A stretch of 13,361 nt of DNA from Pelagophyceae sp. CCMP2097 (taxonomy: Eukaryota > Sar > Pelagophyceae): the NCBI GenBank assembly GCA_026770575.1, contig MU657516.1, positions 1-13,361 on the forward strand, written 5' to 3'. This document shows, piece after piece, positions 1 through 6,816 of the stretch. Position 1 is the first letter of the stretch; each line of letters starts with the position of its first letter. Both the position numbers and the translations under genes were made by a program. The notes beneath the pieces were generated by a model. That model searched no databases. It was not told where the DNA came from and saw only the letters and a list, made by a program, of their open reading frames with translations.

Positions 1-294
1 CCGCGCCGCGGGAGCGCTGCTGGGGACCGCCGACGACGCCCTTTCGCGGTGGAGCCCGCCCGACGTGCTCACCAAGACCCATGGCTTCTCGATTCGCTCG
101 TGTCCCTGCGGCCCGCTGGGCACGACGCCGCGCGACGCCCGCAGACCGCCCGCGCCGCGGGAACGCTGCTGGGATCCGCAGGCGACTCCTTTTCGCGGTA
201 GAGCCTGCCCGACGTGCTCACCAAGACCTGCGGCTTCTCTATTCGCCCGTGTCCCGGCAGCCCGACTTGCACGACGCCGCGCGGGCGGCATTTG
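1..294. repeat. 149-bp GC-rich tandem repeat, two copies
   Basis: Two diverged copies lie head to tail, at 1-149 and 150-294. Both begin ccgcgccgcggga and share landmarks such as gcccgacgtgctcaccaagacc. The period of 149 is not a multiple of three, so no single frame stays homologous across both units. The same peptide (PDVLTKT then GFSIR) appears in different frames in the two copies. The second unit runs directly into the left arm of the large inverted repeat and, read in the appropriate frame, would end in a short stop-terminated peptide (DLSSRE) that also ends the right arm. This could be a decayed coding minisatellite or a non-coding repeat. The left limit is the window edge, so more copies may lie outside. 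Confidence 0.75.
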
Positions 295-485
295 ACCATA
301 TGCATGGTATCCGACCTCTCATCGCGTGAGTGACTCTCTGAACTCGTCTAAAATCCGAGCAGAACTCAGTTTTAAATGGGCCTATTTAAAGGCTCGGAGA
401 GAGGTATTTTAAGTGAGGGCTCTTTAAATCTAGATAACTCCGCCATTTCCAGCTTTAAAGACCGCTTTTAAAGCTTTAAGAGGGG
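272..485 (+). repeat. Left arm of large dispersed inverted repeat
   Basis: This stretch is the reverse complement, at an estimated 80-85% identity, of two blocks near 9,184-9,330 and 8,612-8,687. Shared landmarks in order are gcgggcggca, catgg, atccgacctctcatc, cgagtgact, ccgagcagaactcagtttt, cctatttaaagg, gaggtattt, agtgagg and tctagataactcc. It includes an imperfect palindrome at 371-390, which is perfect in the other arm. Just before the arm turns AT-rich, both arms encode the same short peptide end, DLSSRE and stop. The two arms enclose about 8.2 kb. The match was made by eye and the percentage is an estimate. Confidence 0.75.
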
Positions 486-640
486 ATTTTATTTCTCTCC
501 AGAATGTCGTCTCATCCAGAATTCTGGGCCTTCCGCTATTGCGCCTCACCGGGGCGCCCTCCGAGCGTTTTTTCTCCTCGTATGGCAGGTCTAGGGCCGG
601 GCTAAGACCCCACCAAAGCAGCTGCGTCACCGGCGCCCTT

Positions 641-894
641 ACGCCCCTTCAGCGCCATACTGTGGCCCAAATCTGAAATATAGCCCGGGATAGCTTATCG
701 GTGAAAATCAGGGCCGCCACTCCCGTCAGAGATAATTAGACAAGTGGAGTCGGGCGGCAAGTGGAGTCGGGCGGCGGCCGCCCGACTCCACTTGTCTAAT
801 TATCTCTGACGGGAGTGGCGGCCCTGATTTCCACCAATAAGCTATCCCGGGCTATATTTCAGATTTGGGCCACAGTATGGCGCTGAAGGGGCGT
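641..894. repeat. 118-bp inverted repeat (foldback) with 18-nt centre
   Basis: Arms 641-758 and 777-894 are reverse complements over 118 bp with only two mismatches (cggtgaaaatc against the complement of gatttccacca). The centre contains a second copy (759-775) of the 17-mer aagtggagtcgggcggc that ends the left arm (742-758). The axis falls at 776, inside gcggccgc. Such low arm divergence suggests a recent foldback insertion or recent inverted duplication. Each arm contains an outward-facing ATGGCGCTGAAGGGGCGT, the start of the small ORF on the right side. There is no recognisable transposase inside and no clear target duplication outside. Confidence 0.9.
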
Positions 895-1035
895 CAGCCC
901 CGGGCTCTAAAGCAATATACTACCATAGTTTTCGACGGCGGATCCGACTGGCTAGTCAGTTTCTTCGTGGGCGCCACCCCTGAAGATATAGGAATTCCTA
1001 CTGACCTAAAAATTGCTAAAGACGCGGCCGAATGA
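877..1035 (+). CDS. Small ORF, 52 aa, unrecognised
   Basis: An ATG at 877 inside the right foldback arm opens a frame that ends with TGA at 1033-1035. The first six codons come from the foldback arm and the rest from unique DNA. The product has a balanced, globular-looking composition, including the stretches TTIVFDGGSDW, LVSFFVGATPEDIGIP and LKIAKDAAE. This contrasts with the Arg/Pro-rich shadow frames common in this GC-rich region. It may be an exon or surviving fragment of a host or element gene rather than a complete gene, and I recognise no family. No ribosome-binding or splice signal clearly supports it. The downstream sequence to about 1,440 shows no long frame. The call rests on composition only. 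Confidence 0.25.
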   Translation: MALKGRQPRALKQYTTIVFDGGSDWLVSFFVGATPEDIGIPTDLKIAKDAAE

Positions 1036-1437
1036 CAAAACTAAGCTCGCCACGCGATTCTACGCCCCAAGCTACCTAAGAGATGCACCAACCCCCAAGC
1101 GAATTAAGGAGCTCAACCCCGGGGCCCGGGCACACGACACTCTTAAAATAATCCTCTCTTAAAATTTAGATAACTTTTAACTTTACAATTGTACGGCTTG
1201 GTTTAGCCGTGTTCGGCGGCACAGCTGTTTCGAAGGTGATTTTTTTTTGGCGATTCTCAGAAAAAGTCGGGAAAAGTCCTCAACTTCCCGGCTACAGCAC
1301 GCGCCCCCACCCAAGGCGAATCGGAGGCCCCTCGCGGGATCGAGCGGATCCGTAGGCATTGCATAGTTTGGTAAGAAAATTTTGCAAGGGGCGCGTCTCC
1401 TTGGTGAGGTGCGCCTCCAACTTTGACCCTTTGCACC
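895..1437. other. Region with no convincing gene beyond the 52-aa ORF
   Basis: Apart from the small ORF, I see only one copy of the dispersed TTAAAATTTAGATAACTTT motif (1159-1178) and a T-run at 1241-1249. There is no long frame on either strand, no tRNA and no repeated block shared with the rest of the window. Confidence 0.6.
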
Positions 1438-1462
1438 GTAACTCGTCAGCGCGGGAGTATAA
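1438..1462 (+). repeat. Left terminal inverted repeat, 25 bp
   Basis: Pairs with 5969-5993 in inverse orientation, with 2 mismatches in 25. It leads directly into the stem-loop segment 1457-1537. Confidence 0.6.
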
Positions 1463-1537
1463 GGTGCACCAATCTAGGCCAGGATGGTAGCTATGAGCAT
1501 AACGAGCATAACTGCTTATAATGGGTGCACCTTATAC
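1457..1537. repeat. Perfect 14-bp inverted repeat enclosing 53 nt
   Basis: gtataaggtgcacc (1457-1470) and ggtgcaccttatac (1524-1537) are exact reverse complements. The arms contain the self-complementary GGTGCACC. The loop includes a doubled gagcataac. The structure sits between the left terminal inverted repeat and the left 129-bp direct repeat and has no counterpart at the right end. Confidence 0.7.
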
Positions 1538-1539
1538 GT

Positions 1540-1668
1540 AGTGCCCACAGTCAGAGCTAGAACTGTGTTAGGAATCTAAGAGGGTTAGAGTTCCCTCGGA
1601 AAAGGCAAGGGCTGGAGTTCCCTTGGCGGGAATGGAATCTCCGCAAGCAACGGCGGGATGCCGCGATG
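1540..1668 (+). repeat. 129-bp direct repeat, left copy
   Basis: Matches 5840-5968 with six substitutions and no gaps. It runs from agtgcccacag to gccgcgatg. An internal pair of related 14-mers (GGGTTAGAGTTCCC type) is partly degraded in this copy. Confidence 0.9.
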
Positions 1669-1780
1669 CTCCCCCACTCGCGTGCCGGAGCGAAATGAAG
1701 ATGAACGGGAGGCAATTTTTCTTTTTATTATACGGCAATTGACTGAGAATATATTCTTTTTATATATTTAATTAATCTAA
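1669..1780. other. Transition from GC-rich to AT-rich DNA
   Basis: Composition changes abruptly near 1,715-1,740, where the GC-rich repeat flank gives way to T-runs and TATA tracts. No gene is visible. This is the downstream edge of the polymerase-helicase remnant. Confidence 0.5.
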
Positions 1781-1942
1781 TTAATATCTATCTGAGTCAT
1801 CATCAATATTGCAGTTTATTTTACTATCCTCAACAGTCTCAATCAATCTGATACCTGTCCATACCGTTTTCTTCTTGCCTTGTATGGATTTCTCTATGTA
1901 ATTAATTAACTCCTGTGGTTTTGTTTAATTTTACAAAATATT

Positions 1943-2398
1943 TTACAAATCCATCCCGAAGCGATTCATTGTAATACCAAATTTCTTCAATATTAACCAT
2001 TTTTTAATATCCTCTGAATTTACGAAATCTTTAACGTTTCCAGTAAGTTTATCATTTTCAAAGAACTGTGTAATGAGTGTGGCATCGTTCCCGATACATT
2101 CATCCTTTGCTTGAACAACACCCTGCGGATCAATGTCGAACTTACCAGAATCTTTACCTTCAATGTATTTCAAAATTAACAACCGAACAAATGATTTCTG
2201 AAACTCAATAGAGTCAATTTCGGTGTTGATGTTTGTGTCACTTTTGAGTTCTACCTCATCATTTGTGGGATTTTCAACATAAGTTTTTGTATAAGACACA
2301 ACACAGATGCGGTTGTCCAGTGCATCAACATATGGTTTTATTTTCGGCAGATCATTGGCACATATAAATGCGAGAAAATCCAGTCGTTGCCCGTACAT
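1943..2398 (-). pseudogene. C-terminal half of D5-like superfamily-3 helicase
   Basis: This 151-codon frame begins within a few residues of the helicase sensor/motif C (FICANDLPKI, residues 11-20), followed by an arginine-containing strand (DNRICVVSY, about residues 28-36). A longer helical acidic region leads to a stop at 1943. In D5-type helicases, Walker A and Walker B lie upstream of this Asn-containing motif. Here neither exists, because the frame abuts the D5 N-terminal fragment at about 2,370-2,398. The nominal ATG is therefore a by-product of a deletion junction, not a true start. The family C-terminus seems to continue in another frame to 1781, with the last residues acidic. Confidence 0.7.
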
Positions 2399-2769
2399 AA
2401 TGAGGGCATTTCGATTAATATTTTATTGTTAAGGTCGCTTGTGTTTCCATATGATTTTTCCTTACATGATTCGAAGCATTCAGCTTCTTTGTTATAAACA
2501 CTTTTCCATAAAACATTTGTAAGTGCGCTTATAATCTTTCGCATTATAGAAGCATCGACTGTCCAAATTCCACAGTCGGAAACGTATAAACTACCTTGAC
2601 AATATTTCCAGTGAGGATAAAGTTTAAAAACTTTTTCAGGGGCTTCCAAATCGGATTGTACGAATTCCCGCACATTTTTTACTTCGGTATTCTCATCAAA
2701 ATCATCGGGTATAAATATCGTCGGATTGTGTTCTTTGTATGAGAGTTTCATATTAAAATCGGACATCAT
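2338..2769 (-). pseudogene. D5 N-terminal region of the helicase
   Basis: The frame covers the region before the ATPase core in D5-like proteins. Residues 53-63 read HWKYCQGSLYV and are followed by a GIW pair near 67-69. A helical stretch leads to KSYG and then to MPSLCTGNDWI near the end. After this point the reading drops into about ten unrelated residues and a stop, where the intact protein would continue to the Walker A loop. Its upstream neighbour in the same gene is the polymerase-like part, in another frame. The frame remains open upstream of the ATG for a short distance, so 2769 is not necessarily a natural start. Confidence 0.65.
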
Positions 2770-2794
2770 CTGTGCGACATGTTCTTCGATTTCA

Positions 2795-3490
2795 TTTAAA
2801 ATCCCAGATCATCGTATTTATTGTCGTAGAAAAGCATAAGACGGCAATTTCAATATATTTTTGTTTTAGGATGCGAATCATGTGTTGTAAAATAATGTTT
2901 TCAAAATGGCATAGCACGCGATTAACAGCGCAACCGTTATAGTTTTTATTTTCCCCGGCTGGGATTGCATTATAAAGGTCTTTATAATCTATGAGTGCAA
3001 TTAGTTGTTTCTGTATTTTTTTTCTTTTCTTTGTCGTAGTTTTTAAAGTTTTCGGACATTCCAACTTTTCGGGTAACCTTGTCCATATTTGTTGAGATCA
3101 GGTACACCGTTTTACCTTCTGTTCTATTCTCGAATTTTAAGAGACATTCATTGCGATTATTTATATAATACTCCAATTGAGGGCATGCTTTATTGTTTTT
3201 TTTACAAATCTAACATAGAATAACTGGATGGGCATTAACCATATCGATGTCCGTGGTTGTGTCGCGCATCAACAGACTCCGGTATATCCAAACCAGTCCT
3301 TGAATAGATCCACCTGAGAACAGACGCCCACCTGCGACACCTGCTGGCGTGTTGTGTGAAAACGAATAAATTCGTTTTGTTACACCCTTGTTTTTTCGTT
3401 TGGTTTCACAAAATTGTTGTAAGATATAATACTGGGTTTTAATATCCTGCTCGCGTATCTTGTTTTTTATCAGTGTTACAAAATTTGTTA
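2795..3490 (-). pseudogene. Polymerase-like part of the remnant
   Basis: From about 3490 to 2982 one frame reads through a short basic stretch, GGRLFSGGSIQGL and the acidic motif DIDMVNAHPVIL. It then meets a TAG at 3210-3212 and continues in the same frame with ICKKNNKACPQ and a YYINNRNE segment. An A-run near 3,010 shifts the frame to IQKQLIALIDYKDLYNAIPAGE, NYNGCAVNRVLCHFEN and IAVLCF. In relatives the last motif is followed by Asp-Gly. Here the bases that follow give no clean continuation in any frame. The spacing of the acidic motif, the Lys/Tyr motif and the final FDG-like motif is what suggests a palm-type polymerase. Class assignment needs a profile search. Confidence 0.6.
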
Positions 3491-3636
3491 TATTCTTTAT
3501 ATTGTGAAAGTGTTATACTAGACAGGTATGCAATAGTTCGTAAATCGACGTGTTCAATAAGTTCCAAAATGTATATTATATTATTATTCTTAATCCTTAT
3601 ATAGTTATAATCACGTATCATTTTTATGAAAATCAA
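3439..3636 (-). pseudogene. Upstream fragment of the polymerase-helicase gene
   Basis: A 65-codon frame is rich in Ile, Asn, Lys and Tyr, as expected for AT-rich DNA. It contains YILELIEHVDLRTIAYLSS and then QYKEYNKF. At about 3,475 the reading must shift by one base to continue into the frame that carries the polymerase motifs. This makes it more likely an internal part of the same gene than a separate gene. It shows no recognisable domain alone. Confidence 0.4.
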
Positions 3637-3672
3637 TAAAAATTATTTTTCAGATGATTGTGATATTTTCAT

Positions 3673-3825
3673 TTAAATTGTTATCCTTCTTTTGTAGTTT
3701 TTTCGATAATACCCCCTTGCGATTTTAGTTTTTTCATACGCCCGTGCGTTATTTTTACTTTCAGCCAGTTTTTTAGCCTCTGATGTCGTGGCTGATCTTC
3801 CTTTTGTTCGTTTGATAACCTCCAT
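3673..3825 (-). CDS. Small basic ORF, 50 aa, possible true N-terminus of the remnant
   Basis: The ATG is at 3823-3825 and the TAA at 3673-3675. The product is strongly basic, with a KRTKGRSATTSEAKKLAESK helix-like stretch and a YYRKNYKRR tail. It lies in line with, and just upstream of, the polymerase fragments on the same strand. DNA upstream of the ATG is very AT-rich (3,830-3,860), compatible with a promoter, though no defined element can be called. It is either the genuine start of the polymerase-helicase gene, cut by a stop, or a separate small DNA-binding protein of the element. Confidence 0.4.
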   Translation of the reverse strand: MEVIKRTKGRSATTSEAKKLAESKNNARAYEKTKIARGYYRKNYKRRITI

Positions 3826-3875
3826 TATATTAGTACATATATATTAAATTAAATTAATCACTTAAATGGTAATCA

Positions 3876-4370
3876 TTTTTATTTTATAACTATGGAAAAT
3901 TTCCTGATAGATTCATGGAATTTGACTAAGAAACTCTTTATATATATAATGTATATTTTTTTTTTAAATATATAATAGGAGACCTTCCGGCCTTCCGACT
4001 TTCCTACCTTCGACCTTTGGATATAAGAAGGACGCGCAAGGGAATTTTAAATTTACAAGAATTAACAATAAAAATAAAAATATTTTAGGAGGATGGCTTG
4101 AATTCAAAGGTCGAAAGGTCGGAAGGTCCCCTTTTTTTATTTTATAATTACGAAAAATTTCCTGATAGATTCATGGAATTTTACTTAGAAATTTTTTTAT
4201 TTATATATATTTATATATATTTTAAATATATAAAAGGAGACCATCCGACCTTTCGACCTTTGGTTAAAGAAGTACGCGCAAGGGAATTTTAAATTCACAA
4301 GAATTTACAAAAAAACAAAATATTTTAGGAGGATGGCTTGAATTCAATGGTCGAAAGGTCGAAGGTCCCC
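3876..4370. repeat. Alternating inverted/direct repeat block with AAGGTCG units
   Basis: Two AT-rich segments alternate between G/C-rich borders. Segment A (3876-3977 and 4132-4235) shares aatttcctgatagattcatggaatt. Segment B (4021-4104 and 4264-4344) shares acgcgcaagggaattttaaat and tattttaggaggatggcttgaatt. The borders are copies of caaaggtcgaaaggtcggaaggtcccc, in one orientation at 4105-4131 and 4345-4370 and inverted at 3978-4020 and 4236-4262. The border pair 4105-4131/4236-4262 matches at 25 of 27 positions, so 4105-4262 can fold as one hairpin. B-to-B spacing is 240 bp. The block lies upstream of the polymerase remnant. It could be a tandem-inserted MITE-like hairpin, or a replication-origin or terminal repeat of a viral element. 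Confidence 0.8.
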
Positions 4371-4554
4371 TTTTTCAAAATGTCAATTAACTGGATTAAA
4401 TAAATTGTATAATATTTATTGATATATGTGAGAGTATGGGTTACTATCAGCCCCCAAATACAACTGTCAAATATCACGATAATGTTTTCCAAATTGACGA
4501 TAAGATGACCGTACCCCCCCTTGCCTGTTTGTGATTTTGGGACATTTTCGTGCG
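4371..4554. other. AT-rich spacer, no gene seen
   Basis: Short frames only, with no repeat shared elsewhere in the window. A C-run at 4514-4520 and rising GC mark the end of the AT-rich block. Confidence 0.5.
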
Positions 4555-4721
4555 TGTTCGTTCTGTGTTCGTTCTGTGTTCGTTCTGTGTTCATTCTGTG
4601 GTCGCCCGCATGTCGTGTTTAGGGTATCTGAGTGGGTTCAGTGTTCGCCCGCATGTCGTGTTTGGGGTTATGTCGCGTTTGAGGCATTGTCGCGTTTGGG
4701 GTATTGTCGTGTTTAGTACAT
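4555..4721. repeat. Two adjacent short tandem repeats at the AT/GC junction
   Basis: Four 11-bp units of tgttcgttctg (the last with one change) occupy 4555-4598. They are followed by 16-17-bp units of tgtcgYgtttRgggtat type at 4655, 4671, 4688 and 4705, with a related copy at 4611. A 20-bp stretch, tcgcccgcatgtcgtgttt, is also doubled (4602 and 4646). The repeats abut the 3' end of the gag-like gene. Confidence 0.8.
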
Positions 4722-5777
4722 CCCCAATGAACCCCCAATGAACCAAACATGATAATATTGAGTTACCGTAGTGTTAAGGAGCTGGACGATCATCTTGTCG
4801 TACTGGACGTCTTTGCGCACCCATTCGCTCAGCACCACGGCGAGCGCGGTCACGTCGATGCCGCGGCGGAAGAAAGACGTCTTGAGGACTTCGGGCATCT
4901 TAGAGTCGGATGCCAATTCGTAGGCCCTGAACGCTTCCTTGGTCTAGGAGAGGAACTTGCGGATGTCGCCGCCTTGGGCCTCCAACGAGAGTCCGTTGAT
5001 GCGCAGGAAAGCGCTGTCGACGTCGACGCCTTCAGCAGTCTTGACGTACGAGTCGTAGATGGCCTGCGCCATGTCAGCCCCTTTGCCGGTGCCGCAGACG
5101 TCGACCTCGGTGCTTGCCTCCGTGCCGTCGACCATGAGCGTCAAGACGATGGCCATAAAGTTGTCGATGAGCGGATCGGCGCGGATGGCGGTGACGTCGA
5201 ACTTTTCTGCGGACAAGCCGCGGAGCCGGGGGTTGTAGTTCGCCAGCATTCGGAACATCGACAGGAAACGTTTCCGGTCGCCGTGCGGATCGCCGGTGAG
5301 GCCGAGCTTGAACTGGACGGCGCCGGTCTGGGTCAGCTTGTAGTCAAGGGCCTTGTTCAGGTCGGTGGTAGTCGGGGGCGTGGAAGCCGTAGAGCCAGGT
5401 GTCGTGGAAGACACCGGAGGGGACGTCGAGTCCTTAGTCGAAAGGTCGGGGGCCGCCGCGGGCGCCCTAGAGGCCTCGGTAGGCGGAGGCGGGGGAGGCG
5501 CGGTGTCAAACGCGGCCCGCGTTGCGACCGCGGCGTCAAACTCCTCCCGGTGGCGGAGGAGGGAGGCCGCGAGCTCGTCGCGCTGGGCCGCGAGGTCGCG
5601 GTTGCCGTCGCGGAGCTCGGTGGCGCGCTGCTGCAGGCGGATCTCGTCGTCAGGGGCGTCGTTGTCCTGCATCTGCTCCAAGATTCTGACGCCGAGCTGG
5701 TCCTCCATCTCCTCTTGTGCCGCCGCAAGTAGAGGCGGATCGGGAGGGGTCCCGCGAGACGCGGAGCGGAGCGGCAT
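4713..5777 (-). pseudogene. Gag-like gene with one in-frame TAG
   Basis: One minus-strand frame runs 354 codons from ATG (5777) to TAA (4713), broken only by TAG at 4944-4946. Residues about 20-85 are Glu/Gln/Arg-rich and helical (EEMEDQLGVRILEQMQDND), consistent with a coiled coil. Residues about 90-140 form a Pro/Thr/Ser/Ala linker. The rest is a compact helical domain (LTGDPHGDRKRFLSMF, RADPLIDNFMAIVL), and sequence after the TAG continues sensibly (TKEAFRAYELASDS, VVLSEWVRKD). This layout fits a retroelement capsid protein, but no zinc knuckle is visible. The last 25 or so residues run into low-GC DNA and may not be native. The gene starts about 60 bp inside the right direct repeat, where the 5' end of a retroelement would place gag. 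It could also be an unrelated element structural protein. Confidence 0.5.
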
Positions 5778-5839
5778 GGAAGCCGAGAGTCGAAGCGCTT
5801 GTCGTGGATGAGCGCGTAGCTAAGGACCCATTAACCCGC

Positions 5840-5968
5840 AGTGCCCACAGTCAGAGTTAGAACTGTGTTAGGAATCTTAGAGGGTTAGAGTTCCCTCGGA
5901 AAAGGCAAGGGTTAGAGTTCCCATGGCGGAAATGGAATCTCCGCAAGCAACGGCGGGATGCCGCGATG
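5840..5968 (+). repeat. 129-bp direct repeat, right copy
   Basis: Near-identical to 1540-1668. It contains two exact GGGTTAGAGTTCCC 14-mers at 5882-5895 and 5909-5922. It lies about 60 bp upstream of the gag-like ATG on the minus strand, so it may have carried that gene's promoter. It lacks the TG...CA ends of a standard LTR. Confidence 0.9.
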
Positions 5969-5993
5969 TTATACTCGCGAGCTGACGAGTTAC
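5969..5993 (-). repeat. Right terminal inverted repeat, 25 bp
   Basis: Reverse complement of 1438-1462 except at two positions. It directly abuts the right direct repeat. Confidence 0.6.
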
Positions 5994-6188
5994 TCTATCT
6001 TCGAGACGATCCTAGAAATCTATAAAATAATTCCCATGAGAAAACCCGCGCGAGATAGGAAGAAAGGGTCTCGCCAAGCATTTTTGGGTTGTAAAGCGAT
6101 GAAGCTCCGGCACGGTGGGGCACCTCGGGTCTCTTTTTCCCCTCGACAGTCCGATGATGAGATAAGGCGCGTACTTCAGACGTAAATT

Positions 6189-6720
6189 TCAGGCGGCGGC
6201 CGCGGCCTCCGCGGCGGTCGCGTCGGCCTTCCTGGGCTTTTTCGCATACTTGCCGCGTCTCGCTTCTGCCGTGATACCGTCGATGAGGCTGGCGCTCTCC
6301 TTCAAGACCGAGAGCCGTGAACATGAGCTTGTCGCGCTTCACGCGGTCGCCTAGGGTATCTTTTGAGGCACGCCGGGAAACCGCTCGCGACTCCAATTGC
6401 AATGTTGTGGCGGTCCAGAGTTTTCAACAAGTCCCCCAGACGCAGGCGGTCGCGGATGCATGCGAATCGCATTTTCATGCGAACCATCAGAGCGTGGATG
6501 CTCTCGAACGCGTCTTCGCAAAACAGCCCGAGGGGGCGCCAGCACCGCACAAACCGCGGCACCTCGAACTCGATCATGTGCGTCTTGATCTGGCAGTTCG
6601 CGACGAGCTGGCGCAGCCGCCGCGACACCGACTCGCACAGACCGCAGAGCGTCTCGATTTCGTCGTTGGTCAGCGCGGCATGCGCTCGCGAGGTGCATAA
6701 GCTCCTTGGAACGTCTTGAA
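6189..6720 (-). pseudogene. Transposase-like protein fragment, frameshifted
   Basis: The best minus-strand frame runs from about 6690 to 6302. It reads ALTNDEIETLCGLCES, then LRQLVANCQIKTHMIEFEVP, then WRPLGLFCEDAFESIHALM, then FACIRDRLRLGDLLKTLDRH. The Trp-x-x-Leu-Gly, Glu/Asp and ESIHA pattern followed by an Arg/Leu-rich helix recalls the C-terminal part of uncharacterised transposon-encoded proteins common in eukaryotic genomes. I cannot name the superfamily. The frame then degrades. A second frame carries KRDKLMFTALGL near 6,320, and a third carries LKESASLIDGITAEARRGK and an Ala-rich tail ending at TGA 6189-6191. At least two frameshifts make it a pseudogene. Possible upstream sequence (WNHFKTFQGAY near 6,700) is in yet another frame. 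Confidence 0.45.
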
Positions 6721-6816
6721 GTGGTTCCAGAACAACCCTTTTTCTGAATCCTTTTAATTTCTCAAACGAAATCCGCTTTTTACAGGCTTTGAAACAGCTG
6801 TGGCGGGCGGCGGCTT

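Larger units (their letters stand above)
1781..3825 (-). pseudogene. Virus-like DNA polymerase-helicase remnant (polinton-like or giant-virus type)
   Basis: Minus-strand fragments in changing frames line up in the order expected for a polymerase joined to a D5-type superfamily-3 helicase. A basic N-terminal start (3825-3673) is followed by a 65-aa piece (3636-3439). A polymerase-like part (about 3490-2795) has GGRLFSGGSIQGL, DIDMVNAHPVIL (3251-3216), DYKDLYNAIPAGE and NRVLCHFEN followed by VLCF. The D5 N-terminal region (2769-2370) has HWKYCQGSLYV, GIW and KSYG. A helicase end (2398-1943) has FICANDLP. A final piece (about 1915-1781) ends the gene. Damage includes a TAG at 3210-3212, a frameshift in an A-run near 3,010, further frameshifts near 3,475, 2,810 and 1,925, and loss of the helicase Walker region. 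Known relatives replicate viral or transposon DNA. I cannot settle by eye whether the polymerase part is TV-Pol or another class. The remnant is not functional as it stands. Confidence 0.75.
1438..5993 (-). mobile_element. Composite element with terminal inverted repeats and subterminal direct repeats
   Basis: The ends are a 25-bp inverted repeat: 1438-1462 (gtaactcgtcagc...gagtataa) matches the reverse complement of 5969-5993 at 23 of 25 positions. Just inside lie two 129-bp direct repeats, 1540-1668 and 5840-5968, with six mismatches, no gaps and an offset of exactly 4,300. On the minus strand the order is inverted repeat, direct repeat, gag-like gene, repeat block, polymerase-helicase remnant, direct repeat, stem-loop segment, inverted repeat. 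Conventional LTR elements do not combine inverted ends with subterminal direct repeats. Tyrosine-recombinase retrotransposons have inverted or split direct terminal repeats, and polinton-like viruses have inverted ones. I found no recombinase or reverse transcriptase inside and no clear target duplication. The boundaries are an inference from the repeats. Confidence 0.5.

Noticed and set aside
81..329. 82-aa plus-strand ORF at the left edge
   Set aside because: Spans two copies of a 149-bp repeat with a shifting frame and is Arg/Ala-rich. No support.
430..630. 66-aa minus-strand ORF
   Set aside because: Partly inside the inverted-repeat arm, begins without an ATG, and shows no recognisable features.
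4749..5732. 327-aa plus-strand ORF
   Set aside because: Complement of the gag-like minus-strand gene. Composition is Arg/Gly/Val-rich and shadow-like, while the minus strand gives a structured protein with a clear domain layout.
1540..5968. 129-bp direct repeats as ordinary LTRs
   Set aside because: They lack TG...CA ends, no primer-binding site or polypurine tract is evident, and no RT lies between them. They are kept as subterminal repeats instead.
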